DNA of 64,000 nt, taken from the NCBI RefSeq assembly GCF_011355085.1, contig NZ_VXCP01000029.1, positions 19,817 through 83,816 of the forward strand, read 5' to 3'. Below, piece by piece: positions 1 to 7,052 of the stretch. The notes beneath the pieces were generated by a model. It was not told where the DNA came from and did not search any database. It worked only from the letters and a program-made list of their open reading frames with translations. The position numbers and the translations under genes are program-made. Numbering within the stretch: position 1 is the stretch's first letter; each line of letters opens with the position of its first letter. Source of the DNA: Pseudomonas akapageensis (GTDB lineage Bacteria > Pseudomonadota > Gammaproteobacteria > Pseudomonadales > Pseudomonadaceae).

Positions 1-201
1 GGCGAAAAGCTAGCGCTGACGCCATCGCTCAAGAGCATCGAAGATGTGCGTCAATTGCTCATGGCCCGTGGTGGGGTCTGGCAGGACGTCCTGGGCGAGA
101 GCAACCTGATGTGTGCCTTGAATCAGGAGTTGTGCCGCCTGGACCGACCGGTCGAAAACTTCGACGAGATCGCCTTCTTTCCTCCGGTCACCGGAGGCTG
201 A
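1..201 (+). CDS. moaD: Molybdopterin synthase sulfur-carrier subunit MoaD, 3' part only
   Basis: The frame is open from the first base and stops at 199-201. The translation ends FFPPVTGG, the double-glycine tail that MoaD carries as a thiocarboxylate to deliver sulfur to precursor Z (cPMP) in molybdenum cofactor synthesis. Only the last 66 residues lie in the window, about 80% of the usual ~80 aa; the start is upstream of base 1. The moaE start follows 3 bases after the stop, the normal arrangement for the two subunits of molybdopterin synthase. The other strand is also open here (10-561) but matches no family and is a shadow. Confidence 0.93.
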   Translation, partial: GEKLALTPSLKSIEDVRQLLMARGGVWQDVLGESNLMCALNQELCRLDRPVENFDEIAFFPPVTGG

Positions 202-204
202 ACC

Positions 205-654
205 ATGGGGATTCGCATACAGCGCGAGGTATTCGACATCGGCCAACTGACCCGGAGCCTGCATGCCAATAATCCCCAGGTGGGCGCGGTGGTCAATTTC
301 GTCGGTTATGTGCGCGATATCAACAACGCCCGGAAAGTCGACAGCCTGTTTCTCGAGCATTATCCCGGCATGACCGAAAAGTCCTTGCAAACCATCGTCG
401 ACAAGGCCAACGACCTCTGGCCCCTGCAGGCGGTCGATATCGTTCACCGCATTGGTCGTCTGGCCATCGCTGACCCTATCGTGTTCGTCGGCGTCGCCAG
501 CCAGCACCGCCAGGCTGCGTTCGATGCCTGTGCGTTCATCATGGACTTTCTCAAGACCCACGCGCCCTTCTGGAAGCGCGAAGACACCAACGCCGGACCG
601 CGCTGGGTCGATGCCCGGGACAGTGACAGGGTCGCAGCCAGCCGCTGGGTGTGA
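205..654 (+). CDS. moaE: Molybdopterin synthase catalytic subunit MoaE
   Basis: This 149-aa protein is the large subunit of molybdopterin synthase, a cytosolic heterotetramer that inserts two dithiolene sulfurs from MoaD into cyclic pyranopterin monophosphate. Conserved MoaE blocks are visible in order: FVGYVRD near residue 33, LEHYPGMTEK near 50, HRIGRL near 81 and KTHAPFWKRE near 116; the lysines and arginines of these blocks line the active site. The length is normal for the family. It starts 3 bases after moaD with the stop/RBS GGAGG overlapping the end of moaD, so the two are translated together. Confidence 0.96.
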   Translation: MGIRIQREVFDIGQLTRSLHANNPQVGAVVNFVGYVRDINNARKVDSLFLEHYPGMTEKSLQTIVDKANDLWPLQAVDIVHRIGRLAIADPIVFVGVASQHRQAAFDACAFIMDFLKTHAPFWKREDTNAGPRWVDARDSDRVAASRWV

Positions 655-656
655 GG

Positions 657-718
657 TTAATGTGAAACTACCTGACCAACCCTGACCATTTCATTGGGTT
701 CGGCGCTGACCGAAAGAT
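657..718. repeat. Short dispersed element, undivided copy
   Basis: The 5' end (GTGAAACTACCTGACCAA, 662-679) and the 3' end (GTTCGGCGCTGACCGA, 698-713) both recur at 60654-60830. There the two ends are separated by a REP palindrome pair. The element lies between moaE and the terminator of the next gene and contains no ORF. Confidence 0.5.
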
Positions 719-755
719 CAAAAAAACCCTCCCCGCAGGCAAACGCAGGGAGGGT
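719..755 (-). terminator. Rho-independent terminator of the first GKCG/EF-hand gene
   Basis: On the minus strand an 11-bp stem (CCCTCCCTGCG paired with TGCGGGGAGGG) is followed directly by a run of at least six T residues. It sits 18 bases past the stop of the gene at 773-1237. Confidence 0.8.
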
Positions 756-1437
756 GGCACAACGCACGCGTATCAGCCCTTTGCCTGGCTCATGCGAGTG
801 AACAGCTCGGTGGGTACTTTCTTGCCGTTGGAGATGTACTGGTTGGTGCGGAACTTGTAGACCTCGGCCTCGGACAGGTAGCCGTCGCTGTTGGTGTCCA
901 TCGCCTTGAATTCCTCACCACCCTTAGGGGCCACGGTCAGGAGTTCCTTGAGCGATACGCGGCCGTCGTCGTCGGTATCGGTGCGGGCGAAGGAGGCGTC
1001 GCCACACTTGCCTTCACCGCACTTGCCTTCGGCCTGGGTCGCCTTGGCGCCGGCTTCGCTGGCACCGCACTTGCCTTCGCCACACTTGCCTTCCGCGGCC
1101 TTGTCCGCCGAGGCGAGTTGGTAGCCCTGAGGCAGCGCCTCCATGGCAAAGGTGGACGAGGCCATGTTCATGCCGCCCACCAGGGCAACGGCGAGCAGGC
1201 CAAGGCGGGTCTTGTTCGGGAACTGAATACGGGACATGGTGTTTCTCCGGATACTGTGTGCGGCCAGGCCGCCAGGTTATTGCCACTTGGGCGATTGAGC
1301 CCTGAAGCGAGGAGCGTGGGGCTGTCTCGCTTGGGTGAGGCTATTTGGCCTTAACCGTGTATCCGGGATGTATCGGCAACGAAGTGCATTTGTAAGCCAG
1401 TCCCCGGGGTGCCGGGTCTGGATACATAGTGAGACAA
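727..1437. repeat. Direct duplication, copy 1 (pairs with 2311-3021)
   Basis: About 0.7 kb is repeated almost base for base at 2311-3021. It covers the hairpin, the GKCG/EF-hand gene and its ~200-bp promoter region. The similarity fades after the divergent GTGTATCC/GGATACA motifs at 1360-1437. The ParA gene lies between the copies. Confidence 0.85.
773..1237 (-). CDS. Secreted EF-hand protein with EGKCGEGKCG repeats (HvfA/bufferin-like), copy 1
   Basis: The 154-aa protein begins with a signal peptide (positive N-terminus, hydrophobic core to about residue 30, AFA-like cleavage site STFAM). The mature part carries two EGKCGEGKCG blocks (four GKCG units, about residues 49-79). These are followed by two canonical EF-hand loops, DTDDDGRVSLKE and DTNSDGYLSEAE, with acidic residues at positions 1, 3, 5 and 12. 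EGKCG repeats mark the HvfA/bufferin precursors, whose cysteines are modified by DUF692/DUF2063 enzymes into copper-binding heterocycles; that is family knowledge, not shown here. No DUF692 or DUF2063 gene is near, so the peptide is an orphan precursor, or the repeats only bind metal unmodified. It has its own terminator and upstream region. Confidence 0.75.
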   Translation of the reverse strand: MSRIQFPNKTRLGLLAVALVGGMNMASSTFAMEALPQGYQLASADKAAEGKCGEGKCGASEAGAKATQAEGKCGEGKCGDASFARTDTDDDGRVSLKELLTVAPKGGEEFKAMDTNSDGYLSEAEVYKFRTNQYISNGKKVPTELFTRMSQAKG

Positions 1438-1460
1438 AAGCGCCCTGCTTGTCTGTGAAG

Positions 1461-2234
1461 TCACGGACGTTCTTCCAGCAAGTCGAACAGTGCCACGAAC
1501 TGCCGGCACAGCTTGTGTTGTGGTTCCAGATGGATCAACGGCTTGCATGCCTGGTGAGACTCGCGCATTTTCACTGAGCTCATCAGATACACCGGCAATA
1601 TCGGCATCTTCTCGGCAATCAATTCATCGAGCAGACGTTGCGGCAGCGCATTGCGAACCTGGTATTGGTTGACGACGATGCCCTCAACTTCAAGCCGCTC
1701 GTTATGATCCGCCTTGATTTCCTCGATTTCTCGAAGCACACCGTAGATCGCCTGACGGGAAAAACTGTCGCAATCGAAGGGAATCAAGCAGCGGTCGGCT
1801 GCAATCAATGCCGAGACGCTGTAGAAGTTCAGGCCTGGAGGGGTATCGATGTAGATCCGCTCAAAGTCTTCATCGAGGCTGTCGAGCAGCTTGCTCAGCT
1901 TGTGAATCTTGAATCGAGTCTCGAGCTTCGATTGCAGCTCACCCAGTTCCGACGATGCCGCAATCAGATGGAGGTTGTTGAACTGCGTCTCGTGGATATG
2001 GGCTTGAACGTTCTTTGAGGCGGGGCTTGGGAAAAGCGTTTGCTTGAAGAAGTCGGCAATACCGAGTGGCGCATCTTCTCCGCCCAGACCCGTCACGTAA
2101 CGCGTAGCGTTTGCTTGTACATCCAGATCGATCAGTAATGTGCGGTATCCTTCGAACGCACTGATGGCCGCCAGATTGCAAGCGATGCTGGATTTACCAA
2201 CGCCCCCCTTCTGGTTGAACACCACACGCCTCAT
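1461..2234 (-). CDS. Orphan ParA-family ATPase
   Basis: This 257-aa protein carries the deviant Walker A motif KGGVGKSS at residues 9-16, the A' motif LIDLDVQANAT near 35, and a Walker B-like IYIDTPPG near 125. These define the ParA/MinD/Soj family of P-loop ATPases that position DNA or protein cargo on the nucleoid. No parB or par site is next to it, so it is an orphan; chromosomal partition genes normally sit near oriC, which this region does not resemble. It lies between the two copies of the GKCG/EF-hand duplication, on the same strand. It could be a plasmid-derived remnant or a cargo-positioning ATPase; I cannot tell which. Confidence 0.85.
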   Translation of the reverse strand: MRRVVFNQKGGVGKSSIACNLAAISAFEGYRTLLIDLDVQANATRYVTGLGGEDAPLGIADFFKQTLFPSPASKNVQAHIHETQFNNLHLIAASSELGELQSKLETRFKIHKLSKLLDSLDEDFERIYIDTPPGLNFYSVSALIAADRCLIPFDCDSFSRQAIYGVLREIEEIKADHNERLEVEGIVVNQYQVRNALPQRLLDELIAEKMPILPVYLMSSVKMRESHQACKPLIHLEPQHKLCRQFVALFDLLEERP

Positions 2235-2310
2235 GACCCTTTCCAGAACGCACTGATTACTGGAATTCTACTCCGTTGTGACTACAACCGAAGCATGACC
2301 AGTCGTAAAT

Positions 2311-3021
2311 CCCTCCCTGCTGGCAAGCGCAGGGAGGGTGGCACAACGCACGGGTATCAGCCCTTTGCCTGGCTCATGCGGGTGAACAACTCGGTGGGCA
2401 CTTTCTTGCCGTTGGAGATGTACTGGTTGGTGCGGAACTTGTAGACCTCGGCCTCGGACAGATAGCCGTCGCTGTTGGTGTCCATTGCCTTGAATTCCTC
2501 ACCACCCTTCGGGGCCACGGTCAGCAGTTCCTTGAGCGAAACGCGGCCGTCATGGTCGGCGTCGGTGCGGGCGAAAGAGGCGTCGCCACACTTGCCTTCA
2601 CCGCACTTGCCTTCGGCCTGGGTCGCCTTGGCGCCGGCTTCGCTGGCACCACACTTGCCTTCGCCACACTTGCCTTCCGCGGCCTTGTCCGCCGAGGCGA
2701 GTTGGTAGCCCTGGGGCAGCGCCTCCATGGCAAAGGTGGACGAGGCCATGTTCATGCCGCCCACCAGGGCAACGGCGAGCAGGCCAAGGCGGGTCTTGTT
2801 CGGGAACTGAATACGGGACATGGTGTTTCTCCGGATACTGTGTGCGGCCAGGCCGCCAGGTTATTGCCACTTGGGCGATTGAGCCCTGAAGCGAGGAGCG
2901 TGGGGCTGTCTCGCTTGGGTGAGGCCATTTGGCCTTAACCGTGTATCCGGGATGTATCGTCAACGAAGCCTGTTTGTAAGCCAATCCCCGGGGCGCCGGG
3001 CTCGTATACACAGGGATACAA
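2311..3021. repeat. Direct duplication, copy 2 (pairs with 727-1437)
   Basis: This is the second copy of the GKCG/EF-hand unit. The terminator hairpin is kept (2311-2338) but its T-run is lost. The upstream end diverges at GTATACACAGGGATACAAA (3004-3020). Confidence 0.85.
2357..2821 (-). CDS. Secreted EF-hand protein with EGKCGEGKCG repeats (HvfA/bufferin-like), copy 2
   Basis: This protein is identical to the 773-1237 copy except in the first EF-hand loop, which reads DADHDGRVSLKE instead of DTDDDGRVSLKE. The signal peptide, four GKCG units and second EF-hand are unchanged. The near-identity at DNA level points to a recent tandem duplication or ongoing gene conversion. As for copy 1, a copper- or other metal-buffering periplasmic role is the family expectation, and the modification enzymes would have to be encoded elsewhere. 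Because its hairpin lacks a T-run, read-through into the ParA gene is possible. Confidence 0.75.
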   Translation of the reverse strand: MSRIQFPNKTRLGLLAVALVGGMNMASSTFAMEALPQGYQLASADKAAEGKCGEGKCGASEAGAKATQAEGKCGEGKCGDASFARTDADHDGRVSLKELLTVAPKGGEEFKAMDTNSDGYLSEAEVYKFRTNQYISNGKKVPTELFTRMSQAKG

Positions 3022-3047
3022 AACCCCCGATCAATCGAGCCCGATGT

Positions 3048-3926
3048 TCAAACCTCCTGCCGCACCACGCCACGCTCTTCCAGCAGGCGCACGAACATGG
3101 TCAGGCTTTGCGACACCGTGCCCCGGCGCCACACCAGCCAGGTTCGCAGGTAGCGAAAGGATTCCGACAAAGGCCAGACACTCACCGTGGCGCAACCCGG
3201 CATGCTTTCGAGCATGCTGCGGGGCATCAGCGCCAGGCCGGCGCCGGCGCTGACACAGGCCAGCATGCCGTGATAGGACTCCATTTCGAAAATCTTGCCC
3301 GGCACCGCGGCATCCCGGGTGAACCAGCTTTCGAAGTGGTGCCGATAGGAACAATTGGCGCGGAAGGCATAGATGCTTTCGCCGTTGACATCCCGGGCGC
3401 GGCCGATGGGGGCATGATGGAGCGGTGCGATGACCACCATTTCTTCCTCGAACACCGGCACGCCTTCCAATGCCGGGTGCAGCACCGGCCCATCGACAAA
3501 GGCCGCGACCAGCCGACCGGCCAGCACCCCGTCGATCATGGTCCCGGAAGGTCCGGTGGAAAGATCCAGCTCGACCTTGTTGTACTTCTGGTTGTAGGCG
3601 GCCAACAGTTCGGGAATACGCACCGCCGCCGTGCTCTCCAGCGAACCCAGCGGAAACGAGCCCTGGGGCTCGTCGCCGGCCACGGTCGCCCGGGCTTCCT
3701 GCACCAGGTCGAGGATACGCCGAGCATATTCCAGAAAACTCCAGCCCGCCGGCGACAGGCGCAGGCGACTCTTCTCCCGGATAAACAGATCCACCCCGAG
3801 ATCCAGTTCCAGCTGTTTGATCCGCGTCGTCAGGTTCGAGGGCACGCGATGAATATGCTGCGCCGCCACACTGATGCTGCCGTGCTCGGCCACGGCTTTG
3901 AAAATTTCCAGCTGGACCAGATCCAC
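3048..3926 (-). CDS. LysR-family transcriptional regulator
   Basis: This ~292-aa protein has the typical LysR layout: an N-terminal winged HTH (LEIFKAVAEHGSISVAA, then PSNLTTRIKQLE near residues 28-40) and a substrate-binding domain from about residue 90. I chose the GTG at 3924-3926 because GGAG sits 6 bases before it; a TTG at 3936-3938 would add four residues. It is transcribed away from the SDR gene at 4140, the usual arrangement of a LysR regulator and its target, so it probably controls that SDR. The inducer is unknown. Confidence 0.9.
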   Translation of the reverse strand: MDLVQLEIFKAVAEHGSISVAAQHIHRVPSNLTTRIKQLELDLGVDLFIREKSRLRLSPAGWSFLEYARRILDLVQEARATVAGDEPQGSFPLGSLESTAAVRIPELLAAYNQKYNKVELDLSTGPSGTMIDGVLAGRLVAAFVDGPVLHPALEGVPVFEEEMVVIAPLHHAPIGRARDVNGESIYAFRANCSYRHHFESWFTRDAAVPGKIFEMESYHGMLACVSAGAGLALMPRSMLESMPGCATVSVWPLSESFRYLRTWLVWRRGTVSQSLTMFVRLLEERGVVRQEV

Positions 3927-4139
3927 GTCATTCTCCAATCGCGAACAATTTGCTCGTCAGTATTCAGTTTATGAGTCAGGAACACCAGCCCCGCCGGCCC
4001 ATGGTCTGCCTGCACATTCATTACATCACATCACTAATGATGTTCCTCGCCCCACCTTTATCCCTCCCTGGCATCGGCCTAAATTGAGCTCCAACACCTA
4101 CCCATCATGTCGAGGGAAGGTCACTGTCAGAGGTTCATC
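3927..4139. promoter_or_regulatory. Divergent promoter region between the LysR gene and the SDR gene
   Basis: This 213-bp intergenic stretch is more AT-rich than its surroundings and would hold both promoters and the LysR site. The SDR has a Shine-Dalgarno AGAGG at 4129-4133. I see no single convincing LysR box, so no operator position is given. Confidence 0.5.
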
Positions 4140-4850
4140 ATGAGCAATTCGAAAAAAGTCGTTGTCGTCACCGGTGCATCCCAGGGTATCGGCGCCGCTG
4201 TGGTCAAGGCCTTCCGTGATCTGGACTACCGGGTAGTCGCCACTTCGCGTTCGATCCAGGCGTCCACCGATCCGGACATTCTCACCGTGGCAGGCGACAT
4301 TGGCGATCCGGAGACCGCCCAGGCTGTCATCCGTGAAACCCTGGCGCGTTTCGGCCGCATCGACACCCTGGTCAACAATGCCGGGATCTTCGTCGCCAAG
4401 CCGTTCACCGCCTACACCCCCGAAGATTACGCCGCGGTGCTGTCGGTGAACCTCAATGGCTTCTTCTACATCACCCAACTCGCGATCACCGAGATGGAAA
4501 AACAGGGCAGCGGTCACGTCGTCAGCATCACCACCAGCCTGGTGGACCACGCCATCGACGGGGTGCCGTCGGTACTGGCATCGTTGACCAAGGGTGGCCT
4601 CAATGCCGCGACCCGATCCCTGGCCATCGAGTACGCCAAGCGCGGCATCCGTGTGAACGCGGTTTCCCCCGGCATCATCAAGTCGCCGATGCACGGCGCA
4701 GAAACCCATGAAGCGCTGGGGCGCCTGCACCCGGTCGGGCACATGGGCGAGATGAGCGACATTGCCCAGGCGGTCGTCTATCTGGACTCCGCCGGTTTTG
4801 TCACCGGTGAGATCCTGCACGTCGATGGCGGTCAGAGCGCCGGCCACTAA
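4140..4850 (+). CDS. Short-chain dehydrogenase/reductase family protein lacking the catalytic Tyr
   Basis: This 236-aa protein has an N-terminal Rossmann motif TGASQGIG and the NNAG block, so it is a classical SDR by fold. Where the catalytic YxxxK should be, the sequence reads LASLTKGGLN: the lysine is kept but the tyrosine position is not Tyr. A related SDR subfamily also lacks this Tyr, so the protein may use another residue or act non-catalytically. The start at 4140 is preferred over 4107 because AGAGG lies 6 bases before it. It is divergent from the LysR gene, which probably regulates it. Confidence 0.85.
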   Translation: MSNSKKVVVVTGASQGIGAAVVKAFRDLDYRVVATSRSIQASTDPDILTVAGDIGDPETAQAVIRETLARFGRIDTLVNNAGIFVAKPFTAYTPEDYAAVLSVNLNGFFYITQLAITEMEKQGSGHVVSITTSLVDHAIDGVPSVLASLTKGGLNAATRSLAIEYAKRGIRVNAVSPGIIKSPMHGAETHEALGRLHPVGHMGEMSDIAQAVVYLDSAGFVTGEILHVDGGQSAGH

Positions 4851-5094
4851 AACCTGCGCGCAGCGTCGTCGATGAATGTCGGCGGCGCTGTCTTGTTTCT
4901 GGCGCCTGGGCTGCTTGTTGATTTGTATCGGTCTGTAGTGGCTTGCGAAGATCTTACACAGCCTTACATAAGTGCCCGATCACGACACATCCCTCCTACA
5001 TGGACATGAAAAGCTGAACACATCGGGCTGCTGCCATGACCCGATGACTCAACGCTTTCAATGGTGGCAAGTCCCACCCCTTCAGGAGCCAATC

Positions 5095-5514
5095 ATGATC
5101 AACACCATCGACAAAGTGCTTTACACCGGCAAGACCCACACCACCGGCGGCCGCGACGGCCAGTCGCGCAGCTCCGATGGACGCCTGGACATCAAGCTTT
5201 CCCCGCCAGGCTCCACCGGCACTGGCACCAACCCCGAACAGCTGCTGGCGGCGGGTTGGTCGGCCTGTTTCATCGGCGCGATCGGAAAGGCGGCTGCCAA
5301 ATTGCAAGTGACCCTCCCCACCAACCTGGCCGTCGATACCGAAATAGACCTGGGCACCACCGACAATGCCTACTTCCTGCGGGCGCGCCTGAATGTCAGC
5401 CTCCCCGGGCTGGATCCTGCTGTCGCACGAGCCCTGGTCGATACCGCACACCAGACCTGCCCCTACTCCAAGGCGACTCGCGGCAATATTGACGTCGAAA
5501 TCAATCTGGCGTGA
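5095..5514 (+). CDS. ohr: Organic hydroperoxide resistance protein Ohr (OsmC family)
   Basis: This 139-aa protein is a thiol-dependent peroxidase that reduces organic and fatty-acid hydroperoxides in the cytosol using lipoylated proteins as reductant. It has the family's two active-site cysteines in context: WSACFIGAI near residue 60 and HQTCPYSKATRGN near 122. The N-terminus (KVLYTGKTHTTGGRDG) and C-terminus (GNIDVEINLA) are typical of Ohr. I moved the start to the ATG at 5095, which has AGGAG at 5084-5088; the longer frame from 4972 adds non-conserved residues. No ohrR is next to it. A hairpin at 5529-5554 follows. Confidence 0.93.
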   Translation: MINTIDKVLYTGKTHTTGGRDGQSRSSDGRLDIKLSPPGSTGTGTNPEQLLAAGWSACFIGAIGKAAAKLQVTLPTNLAVDTEIDLGTTDNAYFLRARLNVSLPGLDPAVARALVDTAHQTCPYSKATRGNIDVEINLA

Positions 5515-5528
5515 ACCCGGCACCCGGT

Positions 5529-5554
5529 GTGGCCTGCCTCTTGCGGCAGGCCAC
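5529..5554 (+). terminator. Hairpin between convergent ohr and the efflux operon
   Basis: A perfect 10-bp stem (GTGGCCTGCC/GGCAGGCCAC) with a 6-base loop lies between two convergent genes. It lacks a T-run, so it may be a weak or bidirectional terminator. Confidence 0.5.
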
Positions 5555-5591
5555 TCTGGCAGGCGCTCCCATCCCTGGCCGGGGTCAGACA

Positions 5592-7052
5592 TCAATCATC
5601 GATTGCTGCCGTTGCATTATCAGCGTGATAGCCGCCACCCAAAGCCTTGATCAGCGCTACCTCGCTTTCCAGACGCTGCCCCTGCAACAAGGCCAGACTG
5701 CTCTGCTCGGCCAGCAGCGGCAGATTCGCTTCCAGCGCTGCGACCCGGCCCAACAGGCCACGCCGGTAATGTGCCTCGGCGCTGTCGCGGTTGAAACGCA
5801 TATTGCCGATGCGTGCCTGCTGTAGCGTCGCCTGCGCTTCCAGTCCCTGGAGCTTGCTACCGGCCACGGCGACATCCCGCACGGCGTCAAGCACCGCCTG
5901 GTTGTACTGCTGCACCAGACTGTTGCTCAGGCTGCGGGCGTCAGCCAGTTCGGCATTGAGGCGGCCTCCGTCGAAGATCGGCAGAGTCATCCCCGGAATC
6001 AGGTTGATCTGCCGGCTGCCGTGGTCCCACAGGTCACCCATGTGCAGGGCATCGGCACCGAAGAAAGCCTTGATGTCGAAACTCGGGTAAAAAGCCGCCT
6101 TGGCCGCATCGATGCTCGAATAGGACGACTGCACCAGCCAGCGCATTGCCTGCAAGTCCGGGCGACGCGCCAGCAATTCATAGCCCAGGCTCTGCGGCAC
6201 CCCATAGGCATGCTCCGGCAGGGAGCGTGGTGCCAGTGGCAGCGATACTTCGGCGCCGACGCCGATCAACGCACGCATGGCTTCGCGCAGTTGCCGCGTC
6301 TGGCTGCGCAGAGCGGCGATCTGACGATCGATCAGTGCCTGGTTGCTCAGCGCCAGCTGCTTTTGTGGCTGCGACTCCAGCCCACGCTGGATGAGTGCCT
6401 GATGCGCGGCCACCACTTCGGCCGCGATGGCCGACATGCGCTGCAGGTCGGCAAGCAGTTGCTGCGCAGTCTGGACCTGGAAATACAGCAGGGTCACACC
6501 GCTGGACACCTCCAGCTCGATCCAGGCTGCCTCGGCCTGACGCGCATTGCGCACACCCAGGGCTGCGTCCACCTGCGCTCGCTGGCGTCCCCAGAGATCG
6601 AGTTGATAGACGCCGCCAAGCCCCACCAGACCCTCGGTGTACCAGGGCCCGGTGAGGCCGAGGGCTGGCTCGTTGCGGGCGAAGGGGCCAAGAAAGCCAT
6701 TGGCGGAGACATGCTCGCGGTTGACCAGGGCAATCAGCTCGACCTGCACGCCGGTCAGCGATTTTACTGTGTCCGCCTGGGCGCGGGCCTGGTCGATATG
6801 ACTGCGGGCGATGGCGATGCTCGGCGCCTGGGCGAAGGCCATGTCGATCAACTGGTCGAGCTGCGGGTCCTGGTAACGTGTCCACCAGCGCGCTTCGGGC
6901 CAACCTTCGCGGGCCAGGTGCAGATCATCGGCCAGGCGGATGTCGACCGGATCGCGCGGCTGCGTCAGGTCGCCCTCCTCGCGGATCAGCGCGCAACCGC
7001 CGAGGGCCAGGATCAAGCCCGCTATCCCGCAAATACGGGTGCGGCCACTCAT
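5592..7052 (-). CDS. mdtP: Outer-membrane factor of a tripartite efflux pump (NodT/MdtP-like lipoprotein)
   Basis: This 486-aa protein starts with a lipoprotein signal ending in the lipobox LGGC (Cys near residue 20). It then has the two repeated coiled-coil/barrel halves of the TolC-like NodT family. It would form the trimeric outer-membrane duct for the pump encoded upstream. The start ATG overlaps the stop of the FUSC gene by 4 bases, so it is translationally coupled. Gene order and membership (YtcA, HlyD, FUSC, OMF) match the E. coli ytcA-mdtNOP operon, hence the symbol; the natural substrate is not known, though such pumps often handle aromatic or sulfa-type compounds. Confidence 0.88.
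   Translation of the reverse strand: MSGRTRICGIAGLILALGGCALIREEGDLTQPRDPVDIRLADDLHLAREGWPEARWWTRYQDPQLDQLIDMAFAQAPSIAIARSHIDQARAQADTVKSLTGVQVELIALVNREHVSANGFLGPFARNEPALGLTGPWYTEGLVGLGGVYQLDLWGRQRAQVDAALGVRNARQAEAAWIELEVSSGVTLLYFQVQTAQQLLADLQRMSAIAAEVVAAHQALIQRGLESQPQKQLALSNQALIDRQIAALRSQTRQLREAMRALIGVGAEVSLPLAPRSLPEHAYGVPQSLGYELLARRPDLQAMRWLVQSSYSSIDAAKAAFYPSFDIKAFFGADALHMGDLWDHGSRQINLIPGMTLPIFDGGRLNAELADARSLSNSLVQQYNQAVLDAVRDVAVAGSKLQGLEAQATLQQARIGNMRFNRDSAEAHYRRGLLGRVAALEANLPLLAEQSSLALLQGQRLESEVALIKALGGGYHADNATAAIDD

Noticed and set aside
10..561. Long open frame on the minus strand over moaD/moaE
   Set aside because: The plus strand encodes conserved MoaD/MoaE blocks; the minus translation matches no family and is a GC-rich shadow.
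4098..4847. Long minus-strand frames opposite the SDR and similar shadows such as 7265-9073 and 62342-63919
   Set aside because: They mirror well-supported genes on the other strand with high-GC third positions; no domain or RBS support.
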